Below, piece after piece: positions 19,493 through 29,803 of a DNA stretch of 64,000 nucleotides (the first letter of the stretch is position 1; each line of letters begins with the position of its first letter). A program made the position numbers and the translations under genes. Source of the DNA: Martelella mediterranea DSM 17316 (GTDB lineage Bacteria > Pseudomonadota > Alphaproteobacteria > Rhizobiales > Rhizobiaceae); contig NZ_CP020330.1 of assembly GCF_002043005.1 (NCBI RefSeq), positions 2,312,001 to 2,376,000 of the forward strand, given 5' to 3'. The notes beneath the pieces are model-generated. The model ran no database searches, had not been told where the DNA came from, and was given only the letters and a program-made list of their open reading frames with translations.

Positions 19493-20053
19493 ATGATCAC
19501 CCTGATCGTTGTCATCGTCATCATCGGAGCCCTCATCGGCTTCGTCATCTCGCTCTATAACGCCCTCGTGCGCGCCCGGCAGACGGCGGAGGAAGCCTGG
19601 TCCGGCATCGACGTGCAGCTGAAGCGCCGCGCCGATCTGATCCCCAATCTGGTGGAAACCGTGAAGGGCTATGCCAGCCACGAGCGCGGCACGCTGGAAG
19701 AGGTGGTCGAGAAGCGCAACAAGGCCCAGAGCGTCGCAGCCAACGACGTGGCCGGCCGCGCCCAGGCGGAAGGCGAACTCAGCCAGGCGCTCGGCCGGCT
19801 GTTCGCGCTGTCGGAAGCCTACCCGGACCTCAAGGCCAACCAGAATTTCGCCGATCTTCAGGCCTCGCTGGAAAAGACCGAAAGCGAAATCCAGATGGCG
19901 CGGCGCTATTACAACGGCGCTGCCCGCGACCTGAACATCAAGGTCGAGAGCTTCCCGAGCAATATCATCGCCGGACAGTTCGGTTTCCAGAAGCGCGACT
20001 ATTTCGAGATCGAGGAACCCGGCGACCGCGCCGTGCCCAACGTCTCGTTCTGA
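19493..20053 (+). CDS. LemA-family protein
   Basis: The 186-residue protein has an N-terminal membrane segment (about residues 2-22) followed by the LemA helical domain with YNALVRARQTAEEAWSGIDV and RRADLIPNLVETVKGY. Function is poorly known. LemA genes commonly sit beside DUF2207 or TPM-domain genes, and here a DUF2207 gene follows after the EPSP-synthase gene, so the two probably act together at the membrane. GGAAGG precedes the ATG. Confidence 0.92.
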   Translation: MITLIVVIVIIGALIGFVISLYNALVRARQTAEEAWSGIDVQLKRRADLIPNLVETVKGYASHERGTLEEVVEKRNKAQSVAANDVAGRAQAEGELSQALGRLFALSEAYPDLKANQNFADLQASLEKTESEIQMARRYYNGAARDLNIKVESFPSNIIAGQFGFQKRDYFEIEEPGDRAVPNVSF

Positions 20054-20096
20054 CCGTTCGCCGCCGCAACAGGCGGCCTGATGAAAGTGCCCTCGC

Positions 20097-21344
20097 ATGG
20101 ACAAGCTCACCATCATTCCGCCCGGCCGCGCGCTTTCGGGCCATGTCAGCCCGCCCGGATCGAAATCGATCACCAACCGGGCGCTGCTGCTCGCCGGCCT
20201 CGCCAAAGGCAAGAGCCGGCTCACCGGCGCGCTGAAAAGCGCCGATACCAAACATATGGCGAATGCGCTCAGGGCGACGGGCGTCAAAGTCGAGGAACCG
20301 GATGAGACGAGCTTCGTCGTCACAGGCAGTGGCCACCTCGAAGCGCCGTCCGGACCGCTCTTTCTGGGCAATGCGGGCACGGCGACCCGGTTCCTGACGG
20401 CGGCCGCGGCGAGCGTCGACGGCACCGTCATCGTCGATGGCGACGAGCATATGCGCAAGCGCCCGATCGGCCCGCTGGTCGAAGCCCTGCAGCGGCTCGG
20501 CATCAAGGCCGAGGCCCCGACCGGCTGCCCGCCGGTGACGATCACCGGCAATGGCCGCTTCGGCTCCGGCCGCATCGAGATCGACGCCGGGCTTTCCAGC
20601 CAGTATGTCTCTGCCCTGCTGATGGCAGCGCCCCTTGCCCCCGCCCCGGTCACCATCGCGCTGACCGGCACGGAAATCGGCGCGCGCGGCTATATCCGGC
20701 TGACGCTCGACGCCATGGCCGCCTTCGGCGCGACCGCCGAACAGGTGGATGAGGCCACCTGGGAGGTGCAACCGGGTCACTATCAGGCGACCGATTTCCA
20801 CATAGAACCCGACGCTTCCGCCGCCACCTATCTCTGGGCCGCCGAGCTTCTGATGGGCGGAAAGATCGATATCGGCACGCGCGCGGAAAGCTTCACCCAG
20901 CCGGATGCGAAATCTTACGCGGTGATGGCCGCTTTCCCGCATATGCCGGCCGAGATCGACGGCAGTCAGATGCAGGATGCCGTGCCGACGCTCGCCGTGC
21001 TGGCCGCCTTCAACGAGACGCCGGTGCGCTTCACCGGCATCGAGAACCTGCGCGTCAAGGAATGCGACCGCACCCGCGCGCTGTCGCTCGGGCTCAACGC
21101 TATCCGCGAGGGACTGGCGGAGGAGGACGGCGACGACCTGATCGTCCATGCCGATCCGGGCCTTGCCGGCCAGCGCCTGCCTGCCGAAATCGACACCTTC
21201 GCCGATCATCGGATTGCGATGAGCTTCGCGCTCGCGGGCCTGAAGATTTCCGGCATCACCATTCTGGACCCGCTCTGCGTCGGCAAGACCTATCCCGGCT
21301 ACTGGGACGCGCTGGCCTCGCTGGGCGTTGAATACGAAACCTGA
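20097..21344 (+). CDS. aroA: 3-phosphoshikimate 1-carboxyvinyltransferase (EPSP synthase)
   Basis: EPSP synthase joins shikimate-3-phosphate and phosphoenolpyruvate in aromatic amino-acid synthesis. The 415-residue protein has [18 protein letters not shown] at the N-terminus, the PEP-binding loop [11 protein letters not shown] (about residues 88-98), the RKRPIGPL motif and the late KECDRT segment (about 321-326). The loop has Phe where E. coli AroA has Pro101 and Thr for Met98, so it is not a textbook class I or CP4-type class II enzyme. It lies between lemA and DUF2207 genes rather than with other aro genes, and could be a second copy. Confidence 0.9.
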   Translation: MDKLTIIPPGRALSGHVSPPGSKSITNRALLLAGLAKGKSRLTGALKSADTKHMANALRATGVKVEEPDETSFVVTGSGHLEAPSGPLFLGNAGTATRFLTAAAASVDGTVIVDGDEHMRKRPIGPLVEALQRLGIKAEAPTGCPPVTITGNGRFGSGRIEIDAGLSSQYVSALLMAAPLAPAPVTIALTGTEIGARGYIRLTLDAMAAFGATAEQVDEATWEVQPGHYQATDFHIEPDASAATYLWAAELLMGGKIDIGTRAESFTQPDAKSYAVMAAFPHMPAEIDGSQMQDAVPTLAVLAAFNETPVRFTGIENLRVKECDRTRALSLGLNAIREGLAEEDGDDLIVHADPGLAGQRLPAEIDTFADHRIAMSFALAGLKISGITILDPLCVGKTYPGYWDALASLGVEYET

Positions 21345-21355
21345 GGAGAAACACC

Positions 21356-23626
21356 ATGGCGAACCGGACACTGTCAGTCTCGCGCGAGGTAGCCATGCGG
21401 CGGGTTTCGAGGATACAGACCTCCCTTATAGCAGCGCTCCCACCAATCTGCCCTTTTGAGGGGAGATTGGTGGGTGGTTTTGCCGCAGAGCCCCCAAGTC
21501 TTCTCGCCCCGGAGGGGAGAGATGTCGCGACAGCGACAGTGAGGGGGGAGACCTTCCTCACGAAAGCCCTCACGAAACTGAAAAGCTGCTTCACCCTCAC
21601 TGCCCCTTTCGGGGCATCTCTCCCGCAAGCGGGAGAGAATATTGGGTGCAAGCCTCAAGACCGAGCACGACCGACTTGCCTCAAGGGGGGAGATTGGAAG
21701 GCGCGCGGCATCGCCGTGCTTCTCACAACGCTCCTCCTCGCCGCCGCACCCGTGCACGCCGCCGAGGTCATCAACAGCTTCACCTCCGACGTCACTGTCG
21801 AAAAATCCGGGGTTTACGACGTCACCGAGACCATTGCCGTCCATGCCGAGGGCGACCAGATCAAACGCGGGATATTCCGCGACTTTCCGCTGCGCTTCGA
21901 GACGGATGATGGCCGCACCGGCGATGTCACCTTCGATCTCAAATCCGTCACGCTCGATGGCCAGCCGGTGGATCATCACACCGAAAGCATCACCAACGGC
22001 ATCCGCATCTATATCGGCTCCGCCGACACGGTTCTGCCGCCCGGCAACCACACCTATCAGCTCACCTACGAGACCGACCGGCAGGTCCGTTATTTCGACG
22101 ACCACGACGAAATCTACTGGAACGCAACCGGCAATTTTTGGGCCTTTCCGATCGAGCAGGCGACCGCGACGATCACGCTTCCGGAAGGCGTGACGCCGAC
22201 TCGGACGACCTTCTACACCGGTGCCTACGGCTCGCGCGAACAGAACGCCCGGGAGACGACCAACGGCAATGTGGTGACCTTCGAGACCACGGCCCCGCTG
22301 GGCCCCAAGGAGGGGCTTTCGGTCGTTGTCGCCGTGCCGAAGGGCGCGATCGACGCGCCGACGACGTCGGAAAGCGCGTCGTGGTTCCTGAGCGATTACC
22401 GCAATTATTTCATCGGCTTCGGCGGGCTGCTGCTGGTCTTCCTCTATTACCTCCTGTCTTGGCGCAAGGTTGGCCGCGATCCGCCCGCCGGGGTCGTCGT
22501 GCCCCGTTGGGAGCCCCCGGAGGGCCTGTCGCCGGCGCTTGTCGCCTATGTCCAGAACCAGGGGTTCGGAGCAAGCCGGTTCGATGCGATTGCCGCCACC
22601 GCGATTGACCTTGCCGTGAAGGGCTTCCTGATCATCGACGAGCCGAGGAAGGGCATGACGCTGAAGCGTACATCGAAGCCCTATGACCCGGCCCTGCCGG
22701 CGGGGCAGAAGGCCTTGCTGAAAGCAGTCGATGACGCCGGCGGCGTGTTCATCGTCGACAAGGCGCATGGCTCGAAAGTGTCGGCAATGGCCAGCGCCTT
22801 CACCTCGGCGATCACCGGCGAGCATCGCGGCGAGTTCTTCGTCCGCAATATCGGTTATCTGGCGGGCGGTATCGCGCTTTCCGCGCTTGCGGGCCTGGCG
22901 CTGCTGGTGTTCGGCACGATCTCGAACGCCGTCATTCCGGTGCTGTTCTTCTCGGTGTTCATTTCCGTGTTCATCGGCCTGTTTTCGTCGATGATCGCAA
23001 AGTCGTTCCGGCGGCGCGGCCGTTCGATGTCCTCGGCGATCGGCACTCTTGTCGCCGCCGGATTTATCGGGTTCTTCCTGCTGCAAGCCCTCGGCGGCAT
23101 GGCGGTGACGATTCTCAGCGACAGTATCGATGCCGCGGATTGGGCGGTGATCGTTGCCTGTGGCGGGCTCGTGCTCACCAACCTGATCTTTGTCTTCATC
23201 ATGGGCGCGCCGACGACGGCGGGCCGCAAGAAGATGGATGAGATCGCCGGGCTGAAACAGTATCTGACACTCGCGGAAGCCAACCGCATGAACATGGCTG
23301 GCGCGCCGAAAATGTCGCCGCAGCACTTCGAGACGCTGCTGCCCTATGCCGTGGCGCTTGGCGTCGAAAAGCCATGGTCAAAGGCCTTCGATACGTGGCT
23401 AGCCGCAGCGGTCGCCGCCGGCACGGCCGGCTACTATTCACCCTACTGGTATGCCGGCGATTTCCGCCACCAGAACCTCTCCGACCAGATCGGCAGCTTC
23501 TCCTCGTCGATGGCCTCCACCATGTCATCATCGATGCCGACGCAAAACACCTCTTCCTCCGGCTTTTCGGGCGGCGGCGGGTTTTCCGGCGGCGGCGGTG
23601 GTGGAGGCGGCGGCGGCGGCTGGTAG
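21356..23626 (+). CDS. DUF2207-domain membrane protein with a repeat element inside its N-terminal coding region
   Basis: The reading frame from the ATG at 21356 (GAGGAG 6 bases upstream) is 756 residues. Residues about 28-114 are translated from an intergenic mosaic repeat. The recognisable protein begins afterwards with a hydrophobic signal-like segment (about 120-136, ending PVHA), a DUF2207 extracytoplasmic domain, membrane segments at about 350-368 and 505-610, and a Gly-rich tail of GGGG runs ending in Trp. DUF2207 proteins are membrane proteins of unknown role often near lemA. The only in-frame start after the repeat is a GTG at 21716 with a weak ribosome site, so expression and export of this copy are uncertain. 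Confidence 0.8.
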   Translation: MANRTLSVSREVAMRRVSRIQTSLIAALPPICPFEGRLVGGFAAEPPSLLAPEGRDVATATVRGETFLTKALTKLKSCFTLTAPFGASLPQAGENIGCKPQDRARPTCLKGGDWKARGIAVLLTTLLLAAAPVHAAEVINSFTSDVTVEKSGVYDVTETIAVHAEGDQIKRGIFRDFPLRFETDDGRTGDVTFDLKSVTLDGQPVDHHTESITNGIRIYIGSADTVLPPGNHTYQLTYETDRQVRYFDDHDEIYWNATGNFWAFPIEQATATITLPEGVTPTRTTFYTGAYGSREQNARETTNGNVVTFETTAPLGPKEGLSVVVAVPKGAIDAPTTSESASWFLSDYRNYFIGFGGLLLVFLYYLLSWRKVGRDPPAGVVVPRWEPPEGLSPALVAYVQNQGFGASRFDAIAATAIDLAVKGFLIIDEPRKGMTLKRTSKPYDPALPAGQKALLKAVDDAGGVFIVDKAHGSKVSAMASAFTSAITGEHRGEFFVRNIGYLAGGIALSALAGLALLVFGTISNAVIPVLFFSVFISVFIGLFSSMIAKSFRRRGRSMSSAIGTLVAAGFIGFFLLQALGGMAVTILSDSIDAADWAVIVACGGLVLTNLIFVFIMGAPTTAGRKKMDEIAGLKQYLTLAEANRMNMAGAPKMSPQHFETLLPYAVALGVEKPWSKAFDTWLAAAVAAGTAGYYSPYWYAGDFRHQNLSDQIGSFSSSMASTMSSSMPTQNTSSSGFSGGGGFSGGGGGGGGGGGW
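21440..21696. repeat. Mosaic palindromic repeat, uninterrupted copy (RIME-like), copy A
   Basis: Several palindromic modules stand in a row: CCCACCAATCT...AGATTGGTGGG (21440-21474); a CTCGCCCCGGAGGGGAGAG module with GTCGCGACAGCGAC (21503-21540); CTGCCCCTTTCGGGGCA with CTCTCCCGCAAGCGGGAGAG (21600-21637); and GCCTCAAGGGGGGAGATT near 21679. Related modules recur at 26691-28004 and 60528-61812. The style is that of rhizobial intergenic mosaic elements. This copy is in frame within the DUF2207 gene. Confidence 0.85.
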
Positions 23627-23734
23627 GTCGCTCAGAGCATCGGGCGAGAAAGTGGAATCCGGTTTTTCGATAACCCAAAGCGCCGAAACAAAGAGCTGGA
23701 TTATCGGGCGGTTAGTCTGAACCGCCTGATAAAT

Positions 23735-24319
23735 CTAGTCGGCCATGCGGGTGAAGAGGATGCCGGACGACCGCTCGGGATAGCCGGCATCCGGGGCGCT
23801 GTCCCATACCAGAGGCAGGCGACCGAACTCGATGCCGTTCTGGTTGACCCAGACGCTGTCCTTCAGTTCCGTGCCGATGGTGGGGAACGTGTAGGGCGCG
23901 CAGGTTCTGCCCGCGGCATCGCGCGGCACGTCGGTCTGCCAGCCGTCCAGGCCGCAGCCGGCGGAATCCACATTGGCGTTGTAGTAGGTGGTCACGTCAT
24001 CGGCGAGCAGCGTGTAGAGAAACGGTCCCGTTTCCTGCGTGAAATCGATGCGATTGCCAGTCTCCCGAGCGCTGGTAACGATGCCGCGATAGTCGGCGCG
24101 CACGGTCGGGACATCGCAATTATTATGCGCATAGGTTTGTGCGCTGGCTGAAATCGTGTCGCCCTCGATCGAAACCTCGGCGATCAGCCCATGGCGGCCG
24201 TCCTTGCCGATCTGCAGGCATTCGGTGCGGAAATTGCCCTGGGGCAGCAGCGTTTCGGCAGCAGCCGGGGCGGCGTTACTCGCCAGAATGACGAGCGGCA
24301 AAAGCGACAATGTGTGCAA
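23735..24319 (-). CDS. Exported protein of unknown function
   Basis: The 194-residue protein starts at a TTG (24319) with a perfect AGGAGG 7 bases upstream. It has a signal peptide (hydrophobic residues about 4-20, cleavage near AAAE). The mature part has four Cys (in ECLQ, NNCDV, AGCGL, RTCAP), which suggests two disulfides in the periplasm. No family is recognised. It is convergent with the DUF2207 gene and divergent from glyS. Confidence 0.75.
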   Translation of the reverse strand: MHTLSLLPLVILASNAAPAAAETLLPQGNFRTECLQIGKDGRHGLIAEVSIEGDTISASAQTYAHNNCDVPTVRADYRGIVTSARETGNRIDFTQETGPFLYTLLADDVTTYYNANVDSAGCGLDGWQTDVPRDAAGRTCAPYTFPTIGTELKDSVWVNQNGIEFGRLPLVWDSAPDAGYPERSSGILFTRMAD

Positions 24320-24493
24320 GTTCGGTCCTCCTGTCTGTCAGCACAGAATAACAAGGAATCCGGCTCAATGCGGGCGCAAAAACGGTTCTTTTCCGGCCAT
24401 GCTTCGAAAAAGCGCATTGCCGGATGACTTTTTTCCCGGAGCTTGCTAACACCGCCACACCCAAGTTCCTGACAATGATAGAAGCCCTTTCCG

Positions 24494-26608
24494 ATGCCAG
24501 ACCTTTTGCTTGAACTTCGCTCAGAGGAAATCCCCGCCAGCATGCAGCGCCGGGCGGCGGGCGAGCTGAAAAAGCGCGTCACCGATGCGCTGGTGGACGC
24601 GGGTCTGACCTATGAGGGCGCGCGCGACTATTTCACGCCGCGCCGGCTGACGCTGGACATTCACGGGCTGACGGCGCGCTCCGCCGATGTGCGCGAGGAG
24701 CGCAAGGGCCCGCGCGTGGGCGCGCCGGAAAAGGCGCTCGAAGGCTTTCTGCGTGGTGCGGGACTTTCCGATATTTCCGAGGCGAAGATCCAGTCGGACC
24801 CGAAGAAGGGCGATTTCTATGTCGCCGTCATCGAAAAGCCCGGCCGTGACGCCGAGGAGATCATCCGCGATGTGATGCCCGGCATCATCCGCAATTTCCC
24901 CTGGCCGAAATCAATGCGCTGGGGTGCGGCCTCGGCGGAGCCGGGAAGCCTGCGCTGGGTGCGCCCGCTGCAGTCGATCGTGTGCACCTTCGGCACGGAG
25001 ATCGAGGAGACCAAGGTCATCGATTTCGAGATCGACGGCATCGTCGCCTCGAATGTCACCTATGGCCACCGTTTCCACGCGCCGGAACCCTTCACGGTCA
25101 AGCGCTTCTCCGATTACGCCGCCGGGCTGGAAAAGGCCTGCGTGGTGCTCGATGCCGAGCGCCGGAAGGACATCATCCGCGATGACGCCGCCAATCTCGC
25201 CTTCGCCAATGGGCTCGACGTGGTCGAGGACGAGGGGCTCTTGGACGAGGTTGCAGGGCTGGTCGAATATCCGCAGGTGCTGCTCGGCGAATTCGAGGAG
25301 GCCTTCCTCGAAATTCCGGACGAGATCATCCGGCTGACGATCAAGACCAACCAGAAATGCTTCGTGGTCAGGAAGCACGGCGAGGAAAGCCTCACCAACA
25401 GGTTCATCCTGGTCGCCAATATCGCCGCCACCGACGGCGGCAAGGAAATCCGCCATGGCAATGGCAAGGTCGTGCGCGCGCGCCTTTCCGACGCGCTGCA
25501 CTTCTGGCATATCGACCAGCGCGACCTGCCGGACCTCGCCACGCTGAAGGCATCGGCCGAAAAGTTCGGCCTCGACCTGAACAAGCCGCTCGACCAGCGC
25601 ATGGCCAAGCTCGATGCGCTGAACGTCACCTTCCACGCCAAGCTCGGCAGCCAGGGCGACCGCGTCGCCCGCATCCGGGCGCTGGCCGCCAAACTCGCGC
25701 CGATTGTCGGCGCCGATCCGGCAGAAGTCGACCGCGCGGTGGTGCTGGCCAAGGCCGATCTCAGAACCGAAGCCGTCGGCGAATTCCCCGAGCTGCAGGG
25801 CGCGATGGGCCGCAAATATGCGGTTCTTCAGGGCGAAAGCGAAGATGTCGCGGCGGCCATCGAGGAACACTACAAGCCCCTCGGCCCCTCCGACGTCGTG
25901 CCGCGGGGCAAGGTCTCGCTGACGGTCGCGCTCGCCGACAAGCTCGACACGCTCACCGGCTTCTGGTCGATCGACGAAAAGCCCACCGGCTCCGGCGACC
26001 CCTATGCGCTGCGCCGCGCCGCGCTGGGCGTCATCCGCATCATCCTTGAGCGCGGCGTCCGTCTTCCGCTGTTGTCGGTTTTCGATGACCGCGATCTCCT
26101 CTCCTTCTTCCACGACCGTTTCAAGGTCTATCTGCGCGACATGGGCGCGCGGCACGACCTGATCGACGCGGTGCTGGGGCCTGATGCCGATGATCTCGAA
26201 GTCGTCGCCCGCCGGGTTGAGGCGCTGACGAAATTCCTCGACAGCGAAGACGGCCAGAACCTGCTGGCGGGCGAGAAGCGGGCAGGGCAGCTTCTGGCGG
26301 CGGAAGAAAAGAAGAAGACGCGGGTTGCCGACACGGTCGATCCGGCCCTGTTCGAACTCGATGCCGAAAAGGCGCTTCATGCCGCCATTCAGGATGCCGC
26401 CCGGAAGGCGAAGGCCGCTTCCGACAAGGAAGACTATTTCGCCGCCATGGAGGCGCTCTCGGTGCTGCGCGCGCCGGTGGACACCTTCTTCGAGGATGTG
26501 CTGGTCAACGCCGAGGACGAGGCCGTGCGCGCCAACCGCCTGGCGCTGCTGGCCATGATCCGCGAGGCCACCGGCACGGTGGCGGATTTCTCGAAGATTT
26601 CGGGCTGA
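24494..26608 (+). CDS. glyS: Glycine--tRNA ligase beta subunit
   Basis: GlyS is the tRNA-recognition subunit of the heterotetrameric glycyl-tRNA synthetase. The 704-residue protein is the usual length and starts [18 protein letters not shown], with [21 protein letters not shown] and the late [13 protein letters not shown] segment in the anticodon-binding part. The partner glyQ ends about 5 kb upstream on the same strand. An ISAs1 element lies 100 bp after the stop. Confidence 0.97.
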   Translation: MPDLLLELRSEEIPASMQRRAAGELKKRVTDALVDAGLTYEGARDYFTPRRLTLDIHGLTARSADVREERKGPRVGAPEKALEGFLRGAGLSDISEAKIQSDPKKGDFYVAVIEKPGRDAEEIIRDVMPGIIRNFPWPKSMRWGAASAEPGSLRWVRPLQSIVCTFGTEIEETKVIDFEIDGIVASNVTYGHRFHAPEPFTVKRFSDYAAGLEKACVVLDAERRKDIIRDDAANLAFANGLDVVEDEGLLDEVAGLVEYPQVLLGEFEEAFLEIPDEIIRLTIKTNQKCFVVRKHGEESLTNRFILVANIAATDGGKEIRHGNGKVVRARLSDALHFWHIDQRDLPDLATLKASAEKFGLDLNKPLDQRMAKLDALNVTFHAKLGSQGDRVARIRALAAKLAPIVGADPAEVDRAVVLAKADLRTEAVGEFPELQGAMGRKYAVLQGESEDVAAAIEEHYKPLGPSDVVPRGKVSLTVALADKLDTLTGFWSIDEKPTGSGDPYALRRAALGVIRIILERGVRLPLLSVFDDRDLLSFFHDRFKVYLRDMGARHDLIDAVLGPDADDLEVVARRVEALTKFLDSEDGQNLLAGEKRAGQLLAAEEKKKTRVADTVDPALFELDAEKALHAAIQDAARKAKAASDKEDYFAAMEALSVLRAPVDTFFEDVLVNAEDEAVRANRLALLAMIREATGTVADFSKISG

Positions 26609-26690
26609 GGGCGTCGGGGCGCTGTGGTTTCAGCGTTCTGCCTCGCCTTTCGACCATACCTCGGATATTCTGAAAGCACTTGCGGCCATT

Positions 26691-26707
26691 AATCTCCCCC
26701 CTTGAGG
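26691..26707. repeat. Left remnant of mosaic repeat copy B, split by the ISAs1 element
   Basis: AATCTCCCCCCTTGAGG at the left flank continues on the right at 27874. It is the reverse complement of the GCCTCAAGGGGGGAGATT module of copy A. The last 10 bases (26698-26707) are the target duplication. Confidence 0.85.
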
Positions 26708-27873
26708 CAGGGGAATCGCGTATGGCTTTTAAGCTATTGAATATTTGACGCAAATCGATTCATCTTCAGCCTTTCTGTTGTGGAGGGTTGGATGGACGGA
26801 TTTGCGTCTCTTTTCGGGTCGGTTCCGGACCCTCGGGCGGCCAATGTCCGCTATTCGCTGAACAGCGTTTTGTTCATTGCCTTGGCCGCGGTGCTGTGCG
26901 GGGCCGAAACCTGTCAGGACATGGCCGACTTTGGCGTCTCCAAGCACAAGCTTTTGAAGGAGATCGTGCCTCTGCCTTACGGCACTCCCAGTCACGACGT
27001 TTTCTCGAATGTTTTCAGACATATCGACCCTGAGGCTTTCGAAACGGTCTTTGCACGCTTCGCGCAGGCTTTCGCAAAATCCATCAGCGGCGTCATCGCC
27101 ATCGACGGCAAGGCCGTGCGCGGGGCCTACAAACGCGGCGACAAGGCCTCGCCCCTGCATCTGGTCAACATCTGGGCCGCCGACCAGCGCATGGTCATCG
27201 GCCAGCAGCTCGCGCCGGGCCGCAGTGAAGTCAAAGGCGTTCTGCAAGCTCTTTCATGCTTGTCGCTGGATGGCTGCATCGTCACGGCTGACGCGCTGCA
27301 TTGCAGGGCAGACACAGCCTCTGCCATTCTCAAGACCGGCGCCGACTATGCGCTTGCACTCAAGGGCAACCAACCGGGCCTTCTCAACCGGGCGATCGCC
27401 CTGCTTGAAAAGGAAAGCAACCCCGACAGAGCCGAAAAGGCCGATGGCAAGGCCCATGACAGAACCGAAACCCGACGCGCCGTCATCGTCAAGGCGGAAG
27501 GAATGGATTTTCCCGGCGTCAAGGCGATCGCACGGCTTGAAAGCATCCGGGTGGAGCCCGATGGCCGGCAAACGCGTCACATCCGACATTTCCTGCTGTC
27601 CAGGTCAGTCAGCGCTACCGCCTTTCTGGACATCGCCAGAGCGCACTGGACGATCGAGAACCAACTGCACTGGGTGCTCGACGTCGCCTTCTGCGAAGAC
27701 GCCGCCAGAAACCGAAAGGATCACGGGCCCCGGAACCTCTCGATCCTTCGCAAGCTCGCTCTCAACATCATCCGACACCACCCGGACAAGGCGTCCATCC
27801 GGCGCAAAATGAAAAAAGCCGGATGGGACGATACCTTCCTAATCTCAATGATCGCTCATATGCGATAGCCCTG
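26708..27873 (+). mobile_element. ISAs1-family insertion sequence, complete, with 10-bp target-site duplication
   Basis: The element is 1166 bp. The left end begins CAGGGGAATCGCGTATG; the right end, read inward, is CAGGGCTATCGCATATG, giving 17-bp terminal inverted repeats with 3 mismatches. The directly flanking bases are CCCCTTGAGG on both sides (26698-26707 and 27874-27883), a 10-bp target duplication consistent with ISAs1-type transposition. The intact ends and gene suggest a fairly recent insertion into a palindromic repeat. Confidence 0.93.
26792..27868 (+). CDS. ISAs1-family transposase
   Basis: The 358-residue protein (ATG 26792, GGAGGG 4 bases upstream; an in-frame GTG at 26780 is a weaker start) is a DDE-type transposase of the H-repeat/ISAs1 group. 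The N-terminal domain has FGSVPDPRAANVRYSL. The catalytic domain shows the first Asp in VIAIDGKAVRGA, the second in CIVTADALHC, YALALKGNQP, and the Glu region WTIENQLHWVLDVAFCED. The stop lies within the right inverted repeat. No frameshift is seen, so it may be active. Confidence 0.95.
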   Translation: MDGFASLFGSVPDPRAANVRYSLNSVLFIALAAVLCGAETCQDMADFGVSKHKLLKEIVPLPYGTPSHDVFSNVFRHIDPEAFETVFARFAQAFAKSISGVIAIDGKAVRGAYKRGDKASPLHLVNIWAADQRMVIGQQLAPGRSEVKGVLQALSCLSLDGCIVTADALHCRADTASAILKTGADYALALKGNQPGLLNRAIALLEKESNPDRAEKADGKAHDRTETRRAVIVKAEGMDFPGVKAIARLESIRVEPDGRQTRHIRHFLLSRSVSATAFLDIARAHWTIENQLHWVLDVAFCEDAARNRKDHGPRNLSILRKLALNIIRHHPDKASIRRKMKKAGWDDTFLISMIAHMR

Positions 27874-28004
27874 CCCCTTGAGGGGGAGATGTCGCGAACG
27901 CGACAGAGAGGGGTATCGGCGCAAGCCGCAAGCTCCGAACCTGTCGAGAGGGTTCACCCCTCTCTGCCCCTGTCGGGGCATCTCCCCCTCAAGGGGGGAG
28001 ATTG
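27874..28004. repeat. Right part of mosaic repeat copy B
   Basis: After the IS the repeat resumes with CCCCTTGAGGGGGAGATGTC, a GTCGCGAACGCGAC module, then CTGCCCCTGTCGGGGCATC and CCCCTCAAGGGGGGAGATT. With the left remnant the whole reads as a long imperfect palindrome bounded by AATCTCC and GGAGATT. Confidence 0.85.
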
Positions 28005-28248
28005 TCTGGTGGCTTCCTGCGGCCTTTCACAGAACCTGAACTCCTCGCGGTTAACGCCCCGTCACCGCCGCGTTCACGCTCTCTCAACCCTTCGAAATCG
28101 GATTTTGATAACCATTGATGCGCGTTGGAATTTCTTAACCGTGCTTGTTAAGGCGGCTGGTAACAACCTCGCCTATGATCGCCCTCAGACGAACGGAAAA
28201 GTTCGCAAATGTGCGCCGGATACCGGGGACTAAGACAAGGGTGACGAG

Positions 28249-28809
28249 ATGACGAATACGCAAGTTTTGAGGGGGCGGGATGATACGGTTCTGAGAATCG
28301 ACCCCGCATATTTTCCGCAGAAATTCTCCTACACGGCCAAGGGCACCGATGCCCGCATCGCCGTCAAGCTCGATACCCGCGGCGCGGTGGTGCGGCGCAA
28401 CCTGCCGTCGAGCAACCTGCCGTTCTCGATCGCGCTTCCGGGCCGGGCTTTCAAGGGCGTTGCCGCCCGCGCGGTGGCCCATGTCGATGGCGCGATCACG
28501 GTGACGCTGGAGCTGCATCACGCCGATCCGGAACTGTGCATTCCGCTGCTCGTCGCCCATGATCTCGAGGCGATCGTGGCCGACTGGCAGGAATGGGCGC
28601 TGCTTTATGATATTCCGATGCTGATGGTCGAAGCCGATGGCGCCGCTCGCGCGGTCGATTTCCAGCCGCACCGGGTGACGGCTGCCAACGATGAAGCCGG
28701 CCCGCGTCGCCGCAAGGCGACTCGACCCAACCCGCGTCTGACGGTGCGGATGGAAGACGGCAAGCTCGGCGTTGCCCTCAAGGTTGCGGGTCGCGCGGTC
28801 GCGGCCTGA
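28249..28809 (+). CDS. DUF6101-type protein, unknown function
   Basis: The 186-residue protein has no membrane segment. It starts with TVLRIDPAYFPQKFSY, followed by VKLDTRGAVVRRNL and ELHHADPELCIPLLVAHDLEAIVADWQEW, a pattern matching the rhizobial DUF6101 group by my recollection. The C-terminal third is basic. It ends 16 bases from the convergent ubiA gene. No reaction can be assigned. Confidence 0.75.
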   Translation: MTNTQVLRGRDDTVLRIDPAYFPQKFSYTAKGTDARIAVKLDTRGAVVRRNLPSSNLPFSIALPGRAFKGVAARAVAHVDGAITVTLELHHADPELCIPLLVAHDLEAIVADWQEWALLYDIPMLMVEADGAARAVDFQPHRVTAANDEAGPRRRKATRPNPRLTVRMEDGKLGVALKVAGRAVAA

Positions 28810-28825
28810 CGGCCAACCTCAAAGA

Positions 28826-29779
28826 TCAGCCAATGAAGATCGCGGCCACCAGTCCGGCGAAGATCGCGATGCCAACATGGTGGTTGGCAAGAAACAGCCG
28901 CTTGCACTGGTCGCCATCCTCGATATCGAGTACCAAGATCTGCCAAAACAGCATGCCGCCGCCGACCGCGAGCCCGGCAAAGGCTGGCCAGCCAAGCCCG
29001 GCTCCCCGGAAGGCAATCGCCATCAACACCAGCATCACGCCGTAAAAGCCGATCAGCCAGGGCTTGGTGTTGTCGCCGAACAGACGCGCCGTGGAGCGCA
29101 CGCCGATAAGGGCATCATCTTCCTTGTCCTGATGCGCGTAGATCGTGTCATAGCCGATGGTCCAGAGAACCGCGGCGACATAGACGAGCAGCGCCGGCCC
29201 CGACAGCGCGCCGAACACCGCCGCCCATCCCACCAGCGCGCCCCAGGAAAAGGCGAGCCCCAGCACGAATTGCGGCCAGTCGGTGAAGCGCTTGGCGAAG
29301 GGGTAGATCGCGACGATCGCAAGCGAGGAGATCGCCAGTACGATCGTGAAGAGGTTGAAGCAGAGCAGCACCGCAAGTCCGGTGAGCGCCTGCAGCAGGA
29401 TGAAAATCTTCGCCTGGCGGCGGGTCACCCGGCCGGAGGGCAGCGGCCGCGAACGGGTTCTCGCCACCTGATTGTCGATGTCGTGATCGACCAGATCATT
29501 ATAGGTGCAGCCCGCCCCGCGCATGGCGACGGCGCCGAGCCAGAACAGCAGACAATGGGCGATAAACTGGCCGGGCCGAAAGGCGCCGGCATCCGCCGTC
29601 ACGCCAGCGGCCATCGCCGCCGACCAAAGGCACGGCCACAACAGCAACTGCCAGCCGATCGGCCGGTCCCAGCGGGCGAGCTGGGCATAGGGCCACAGCG
29701 AAGGCGGCAGCAGCCGGTAGACGAAATTATCCGACGGCGCGTCGACCACGCGGCCGTTATCCTCGAAAATATTGCTCAT
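28826..29779 (-). CDS. ubiA: 4-hydroxybenzoate polyprenyltransferase
   Basis: UbiA attaches the polyprenyl tail to 4-hydroxybenzoate in ubiquinone synthesis. The 317-residue integral membrane protein has about 8-9 membrane segments and both aspartate-rich motifs: NDLVDHDID with RTRSRPLPSG after it (about 98-120), and DTIYAHQDKEDD (about 223-234). Its tail donor is made by the polyprenyl synthase at 13.2-14.2 kb. Cfa lies 24 bases upstream on the same strand. Confidence 0.95.
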   Translation of the reverse strand: MSNIFEDNGRVVDAPSDNFVYRLLPPSLWPYAQLARWDRPIGWQLLLWPCLWSAAMAAGVTADAGAFRPGQFIAHCLLFWLGAVAMRGAGCTYNDLVDHDIDNQVARTRSRPLPSGRVTRRQAKIFILLQALTGLAVLLCFNLFTIVLAISSLAIVAIYPFAKRFTDWPQFVLGLAFSWGALVGWAAVFGALSGPALLVYVAAVLWTIGYDTIYAHQDKEDDALIGVRSTARLFGDNTKPWLIGFYGVMLVLMAIAFRGAGLGWPAFAGLAVGGGMLFWQILVLDIEDGDQCKRLFLANHHVGIAIFAGLVAAIFIG

Positions 29780-29803
29780 CTGCCTGCCCTGAATAAAGCC
29801 GGA

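Noticed and set aside
28131..28157. TTAA-N9-TTAA (TTAACCGTGCTTGTTAA) upstream of the DUF6101 gene as a CtrA site
   Set aside because: The spacer is 9 bases, not the 7 required by the CtrA consensus.
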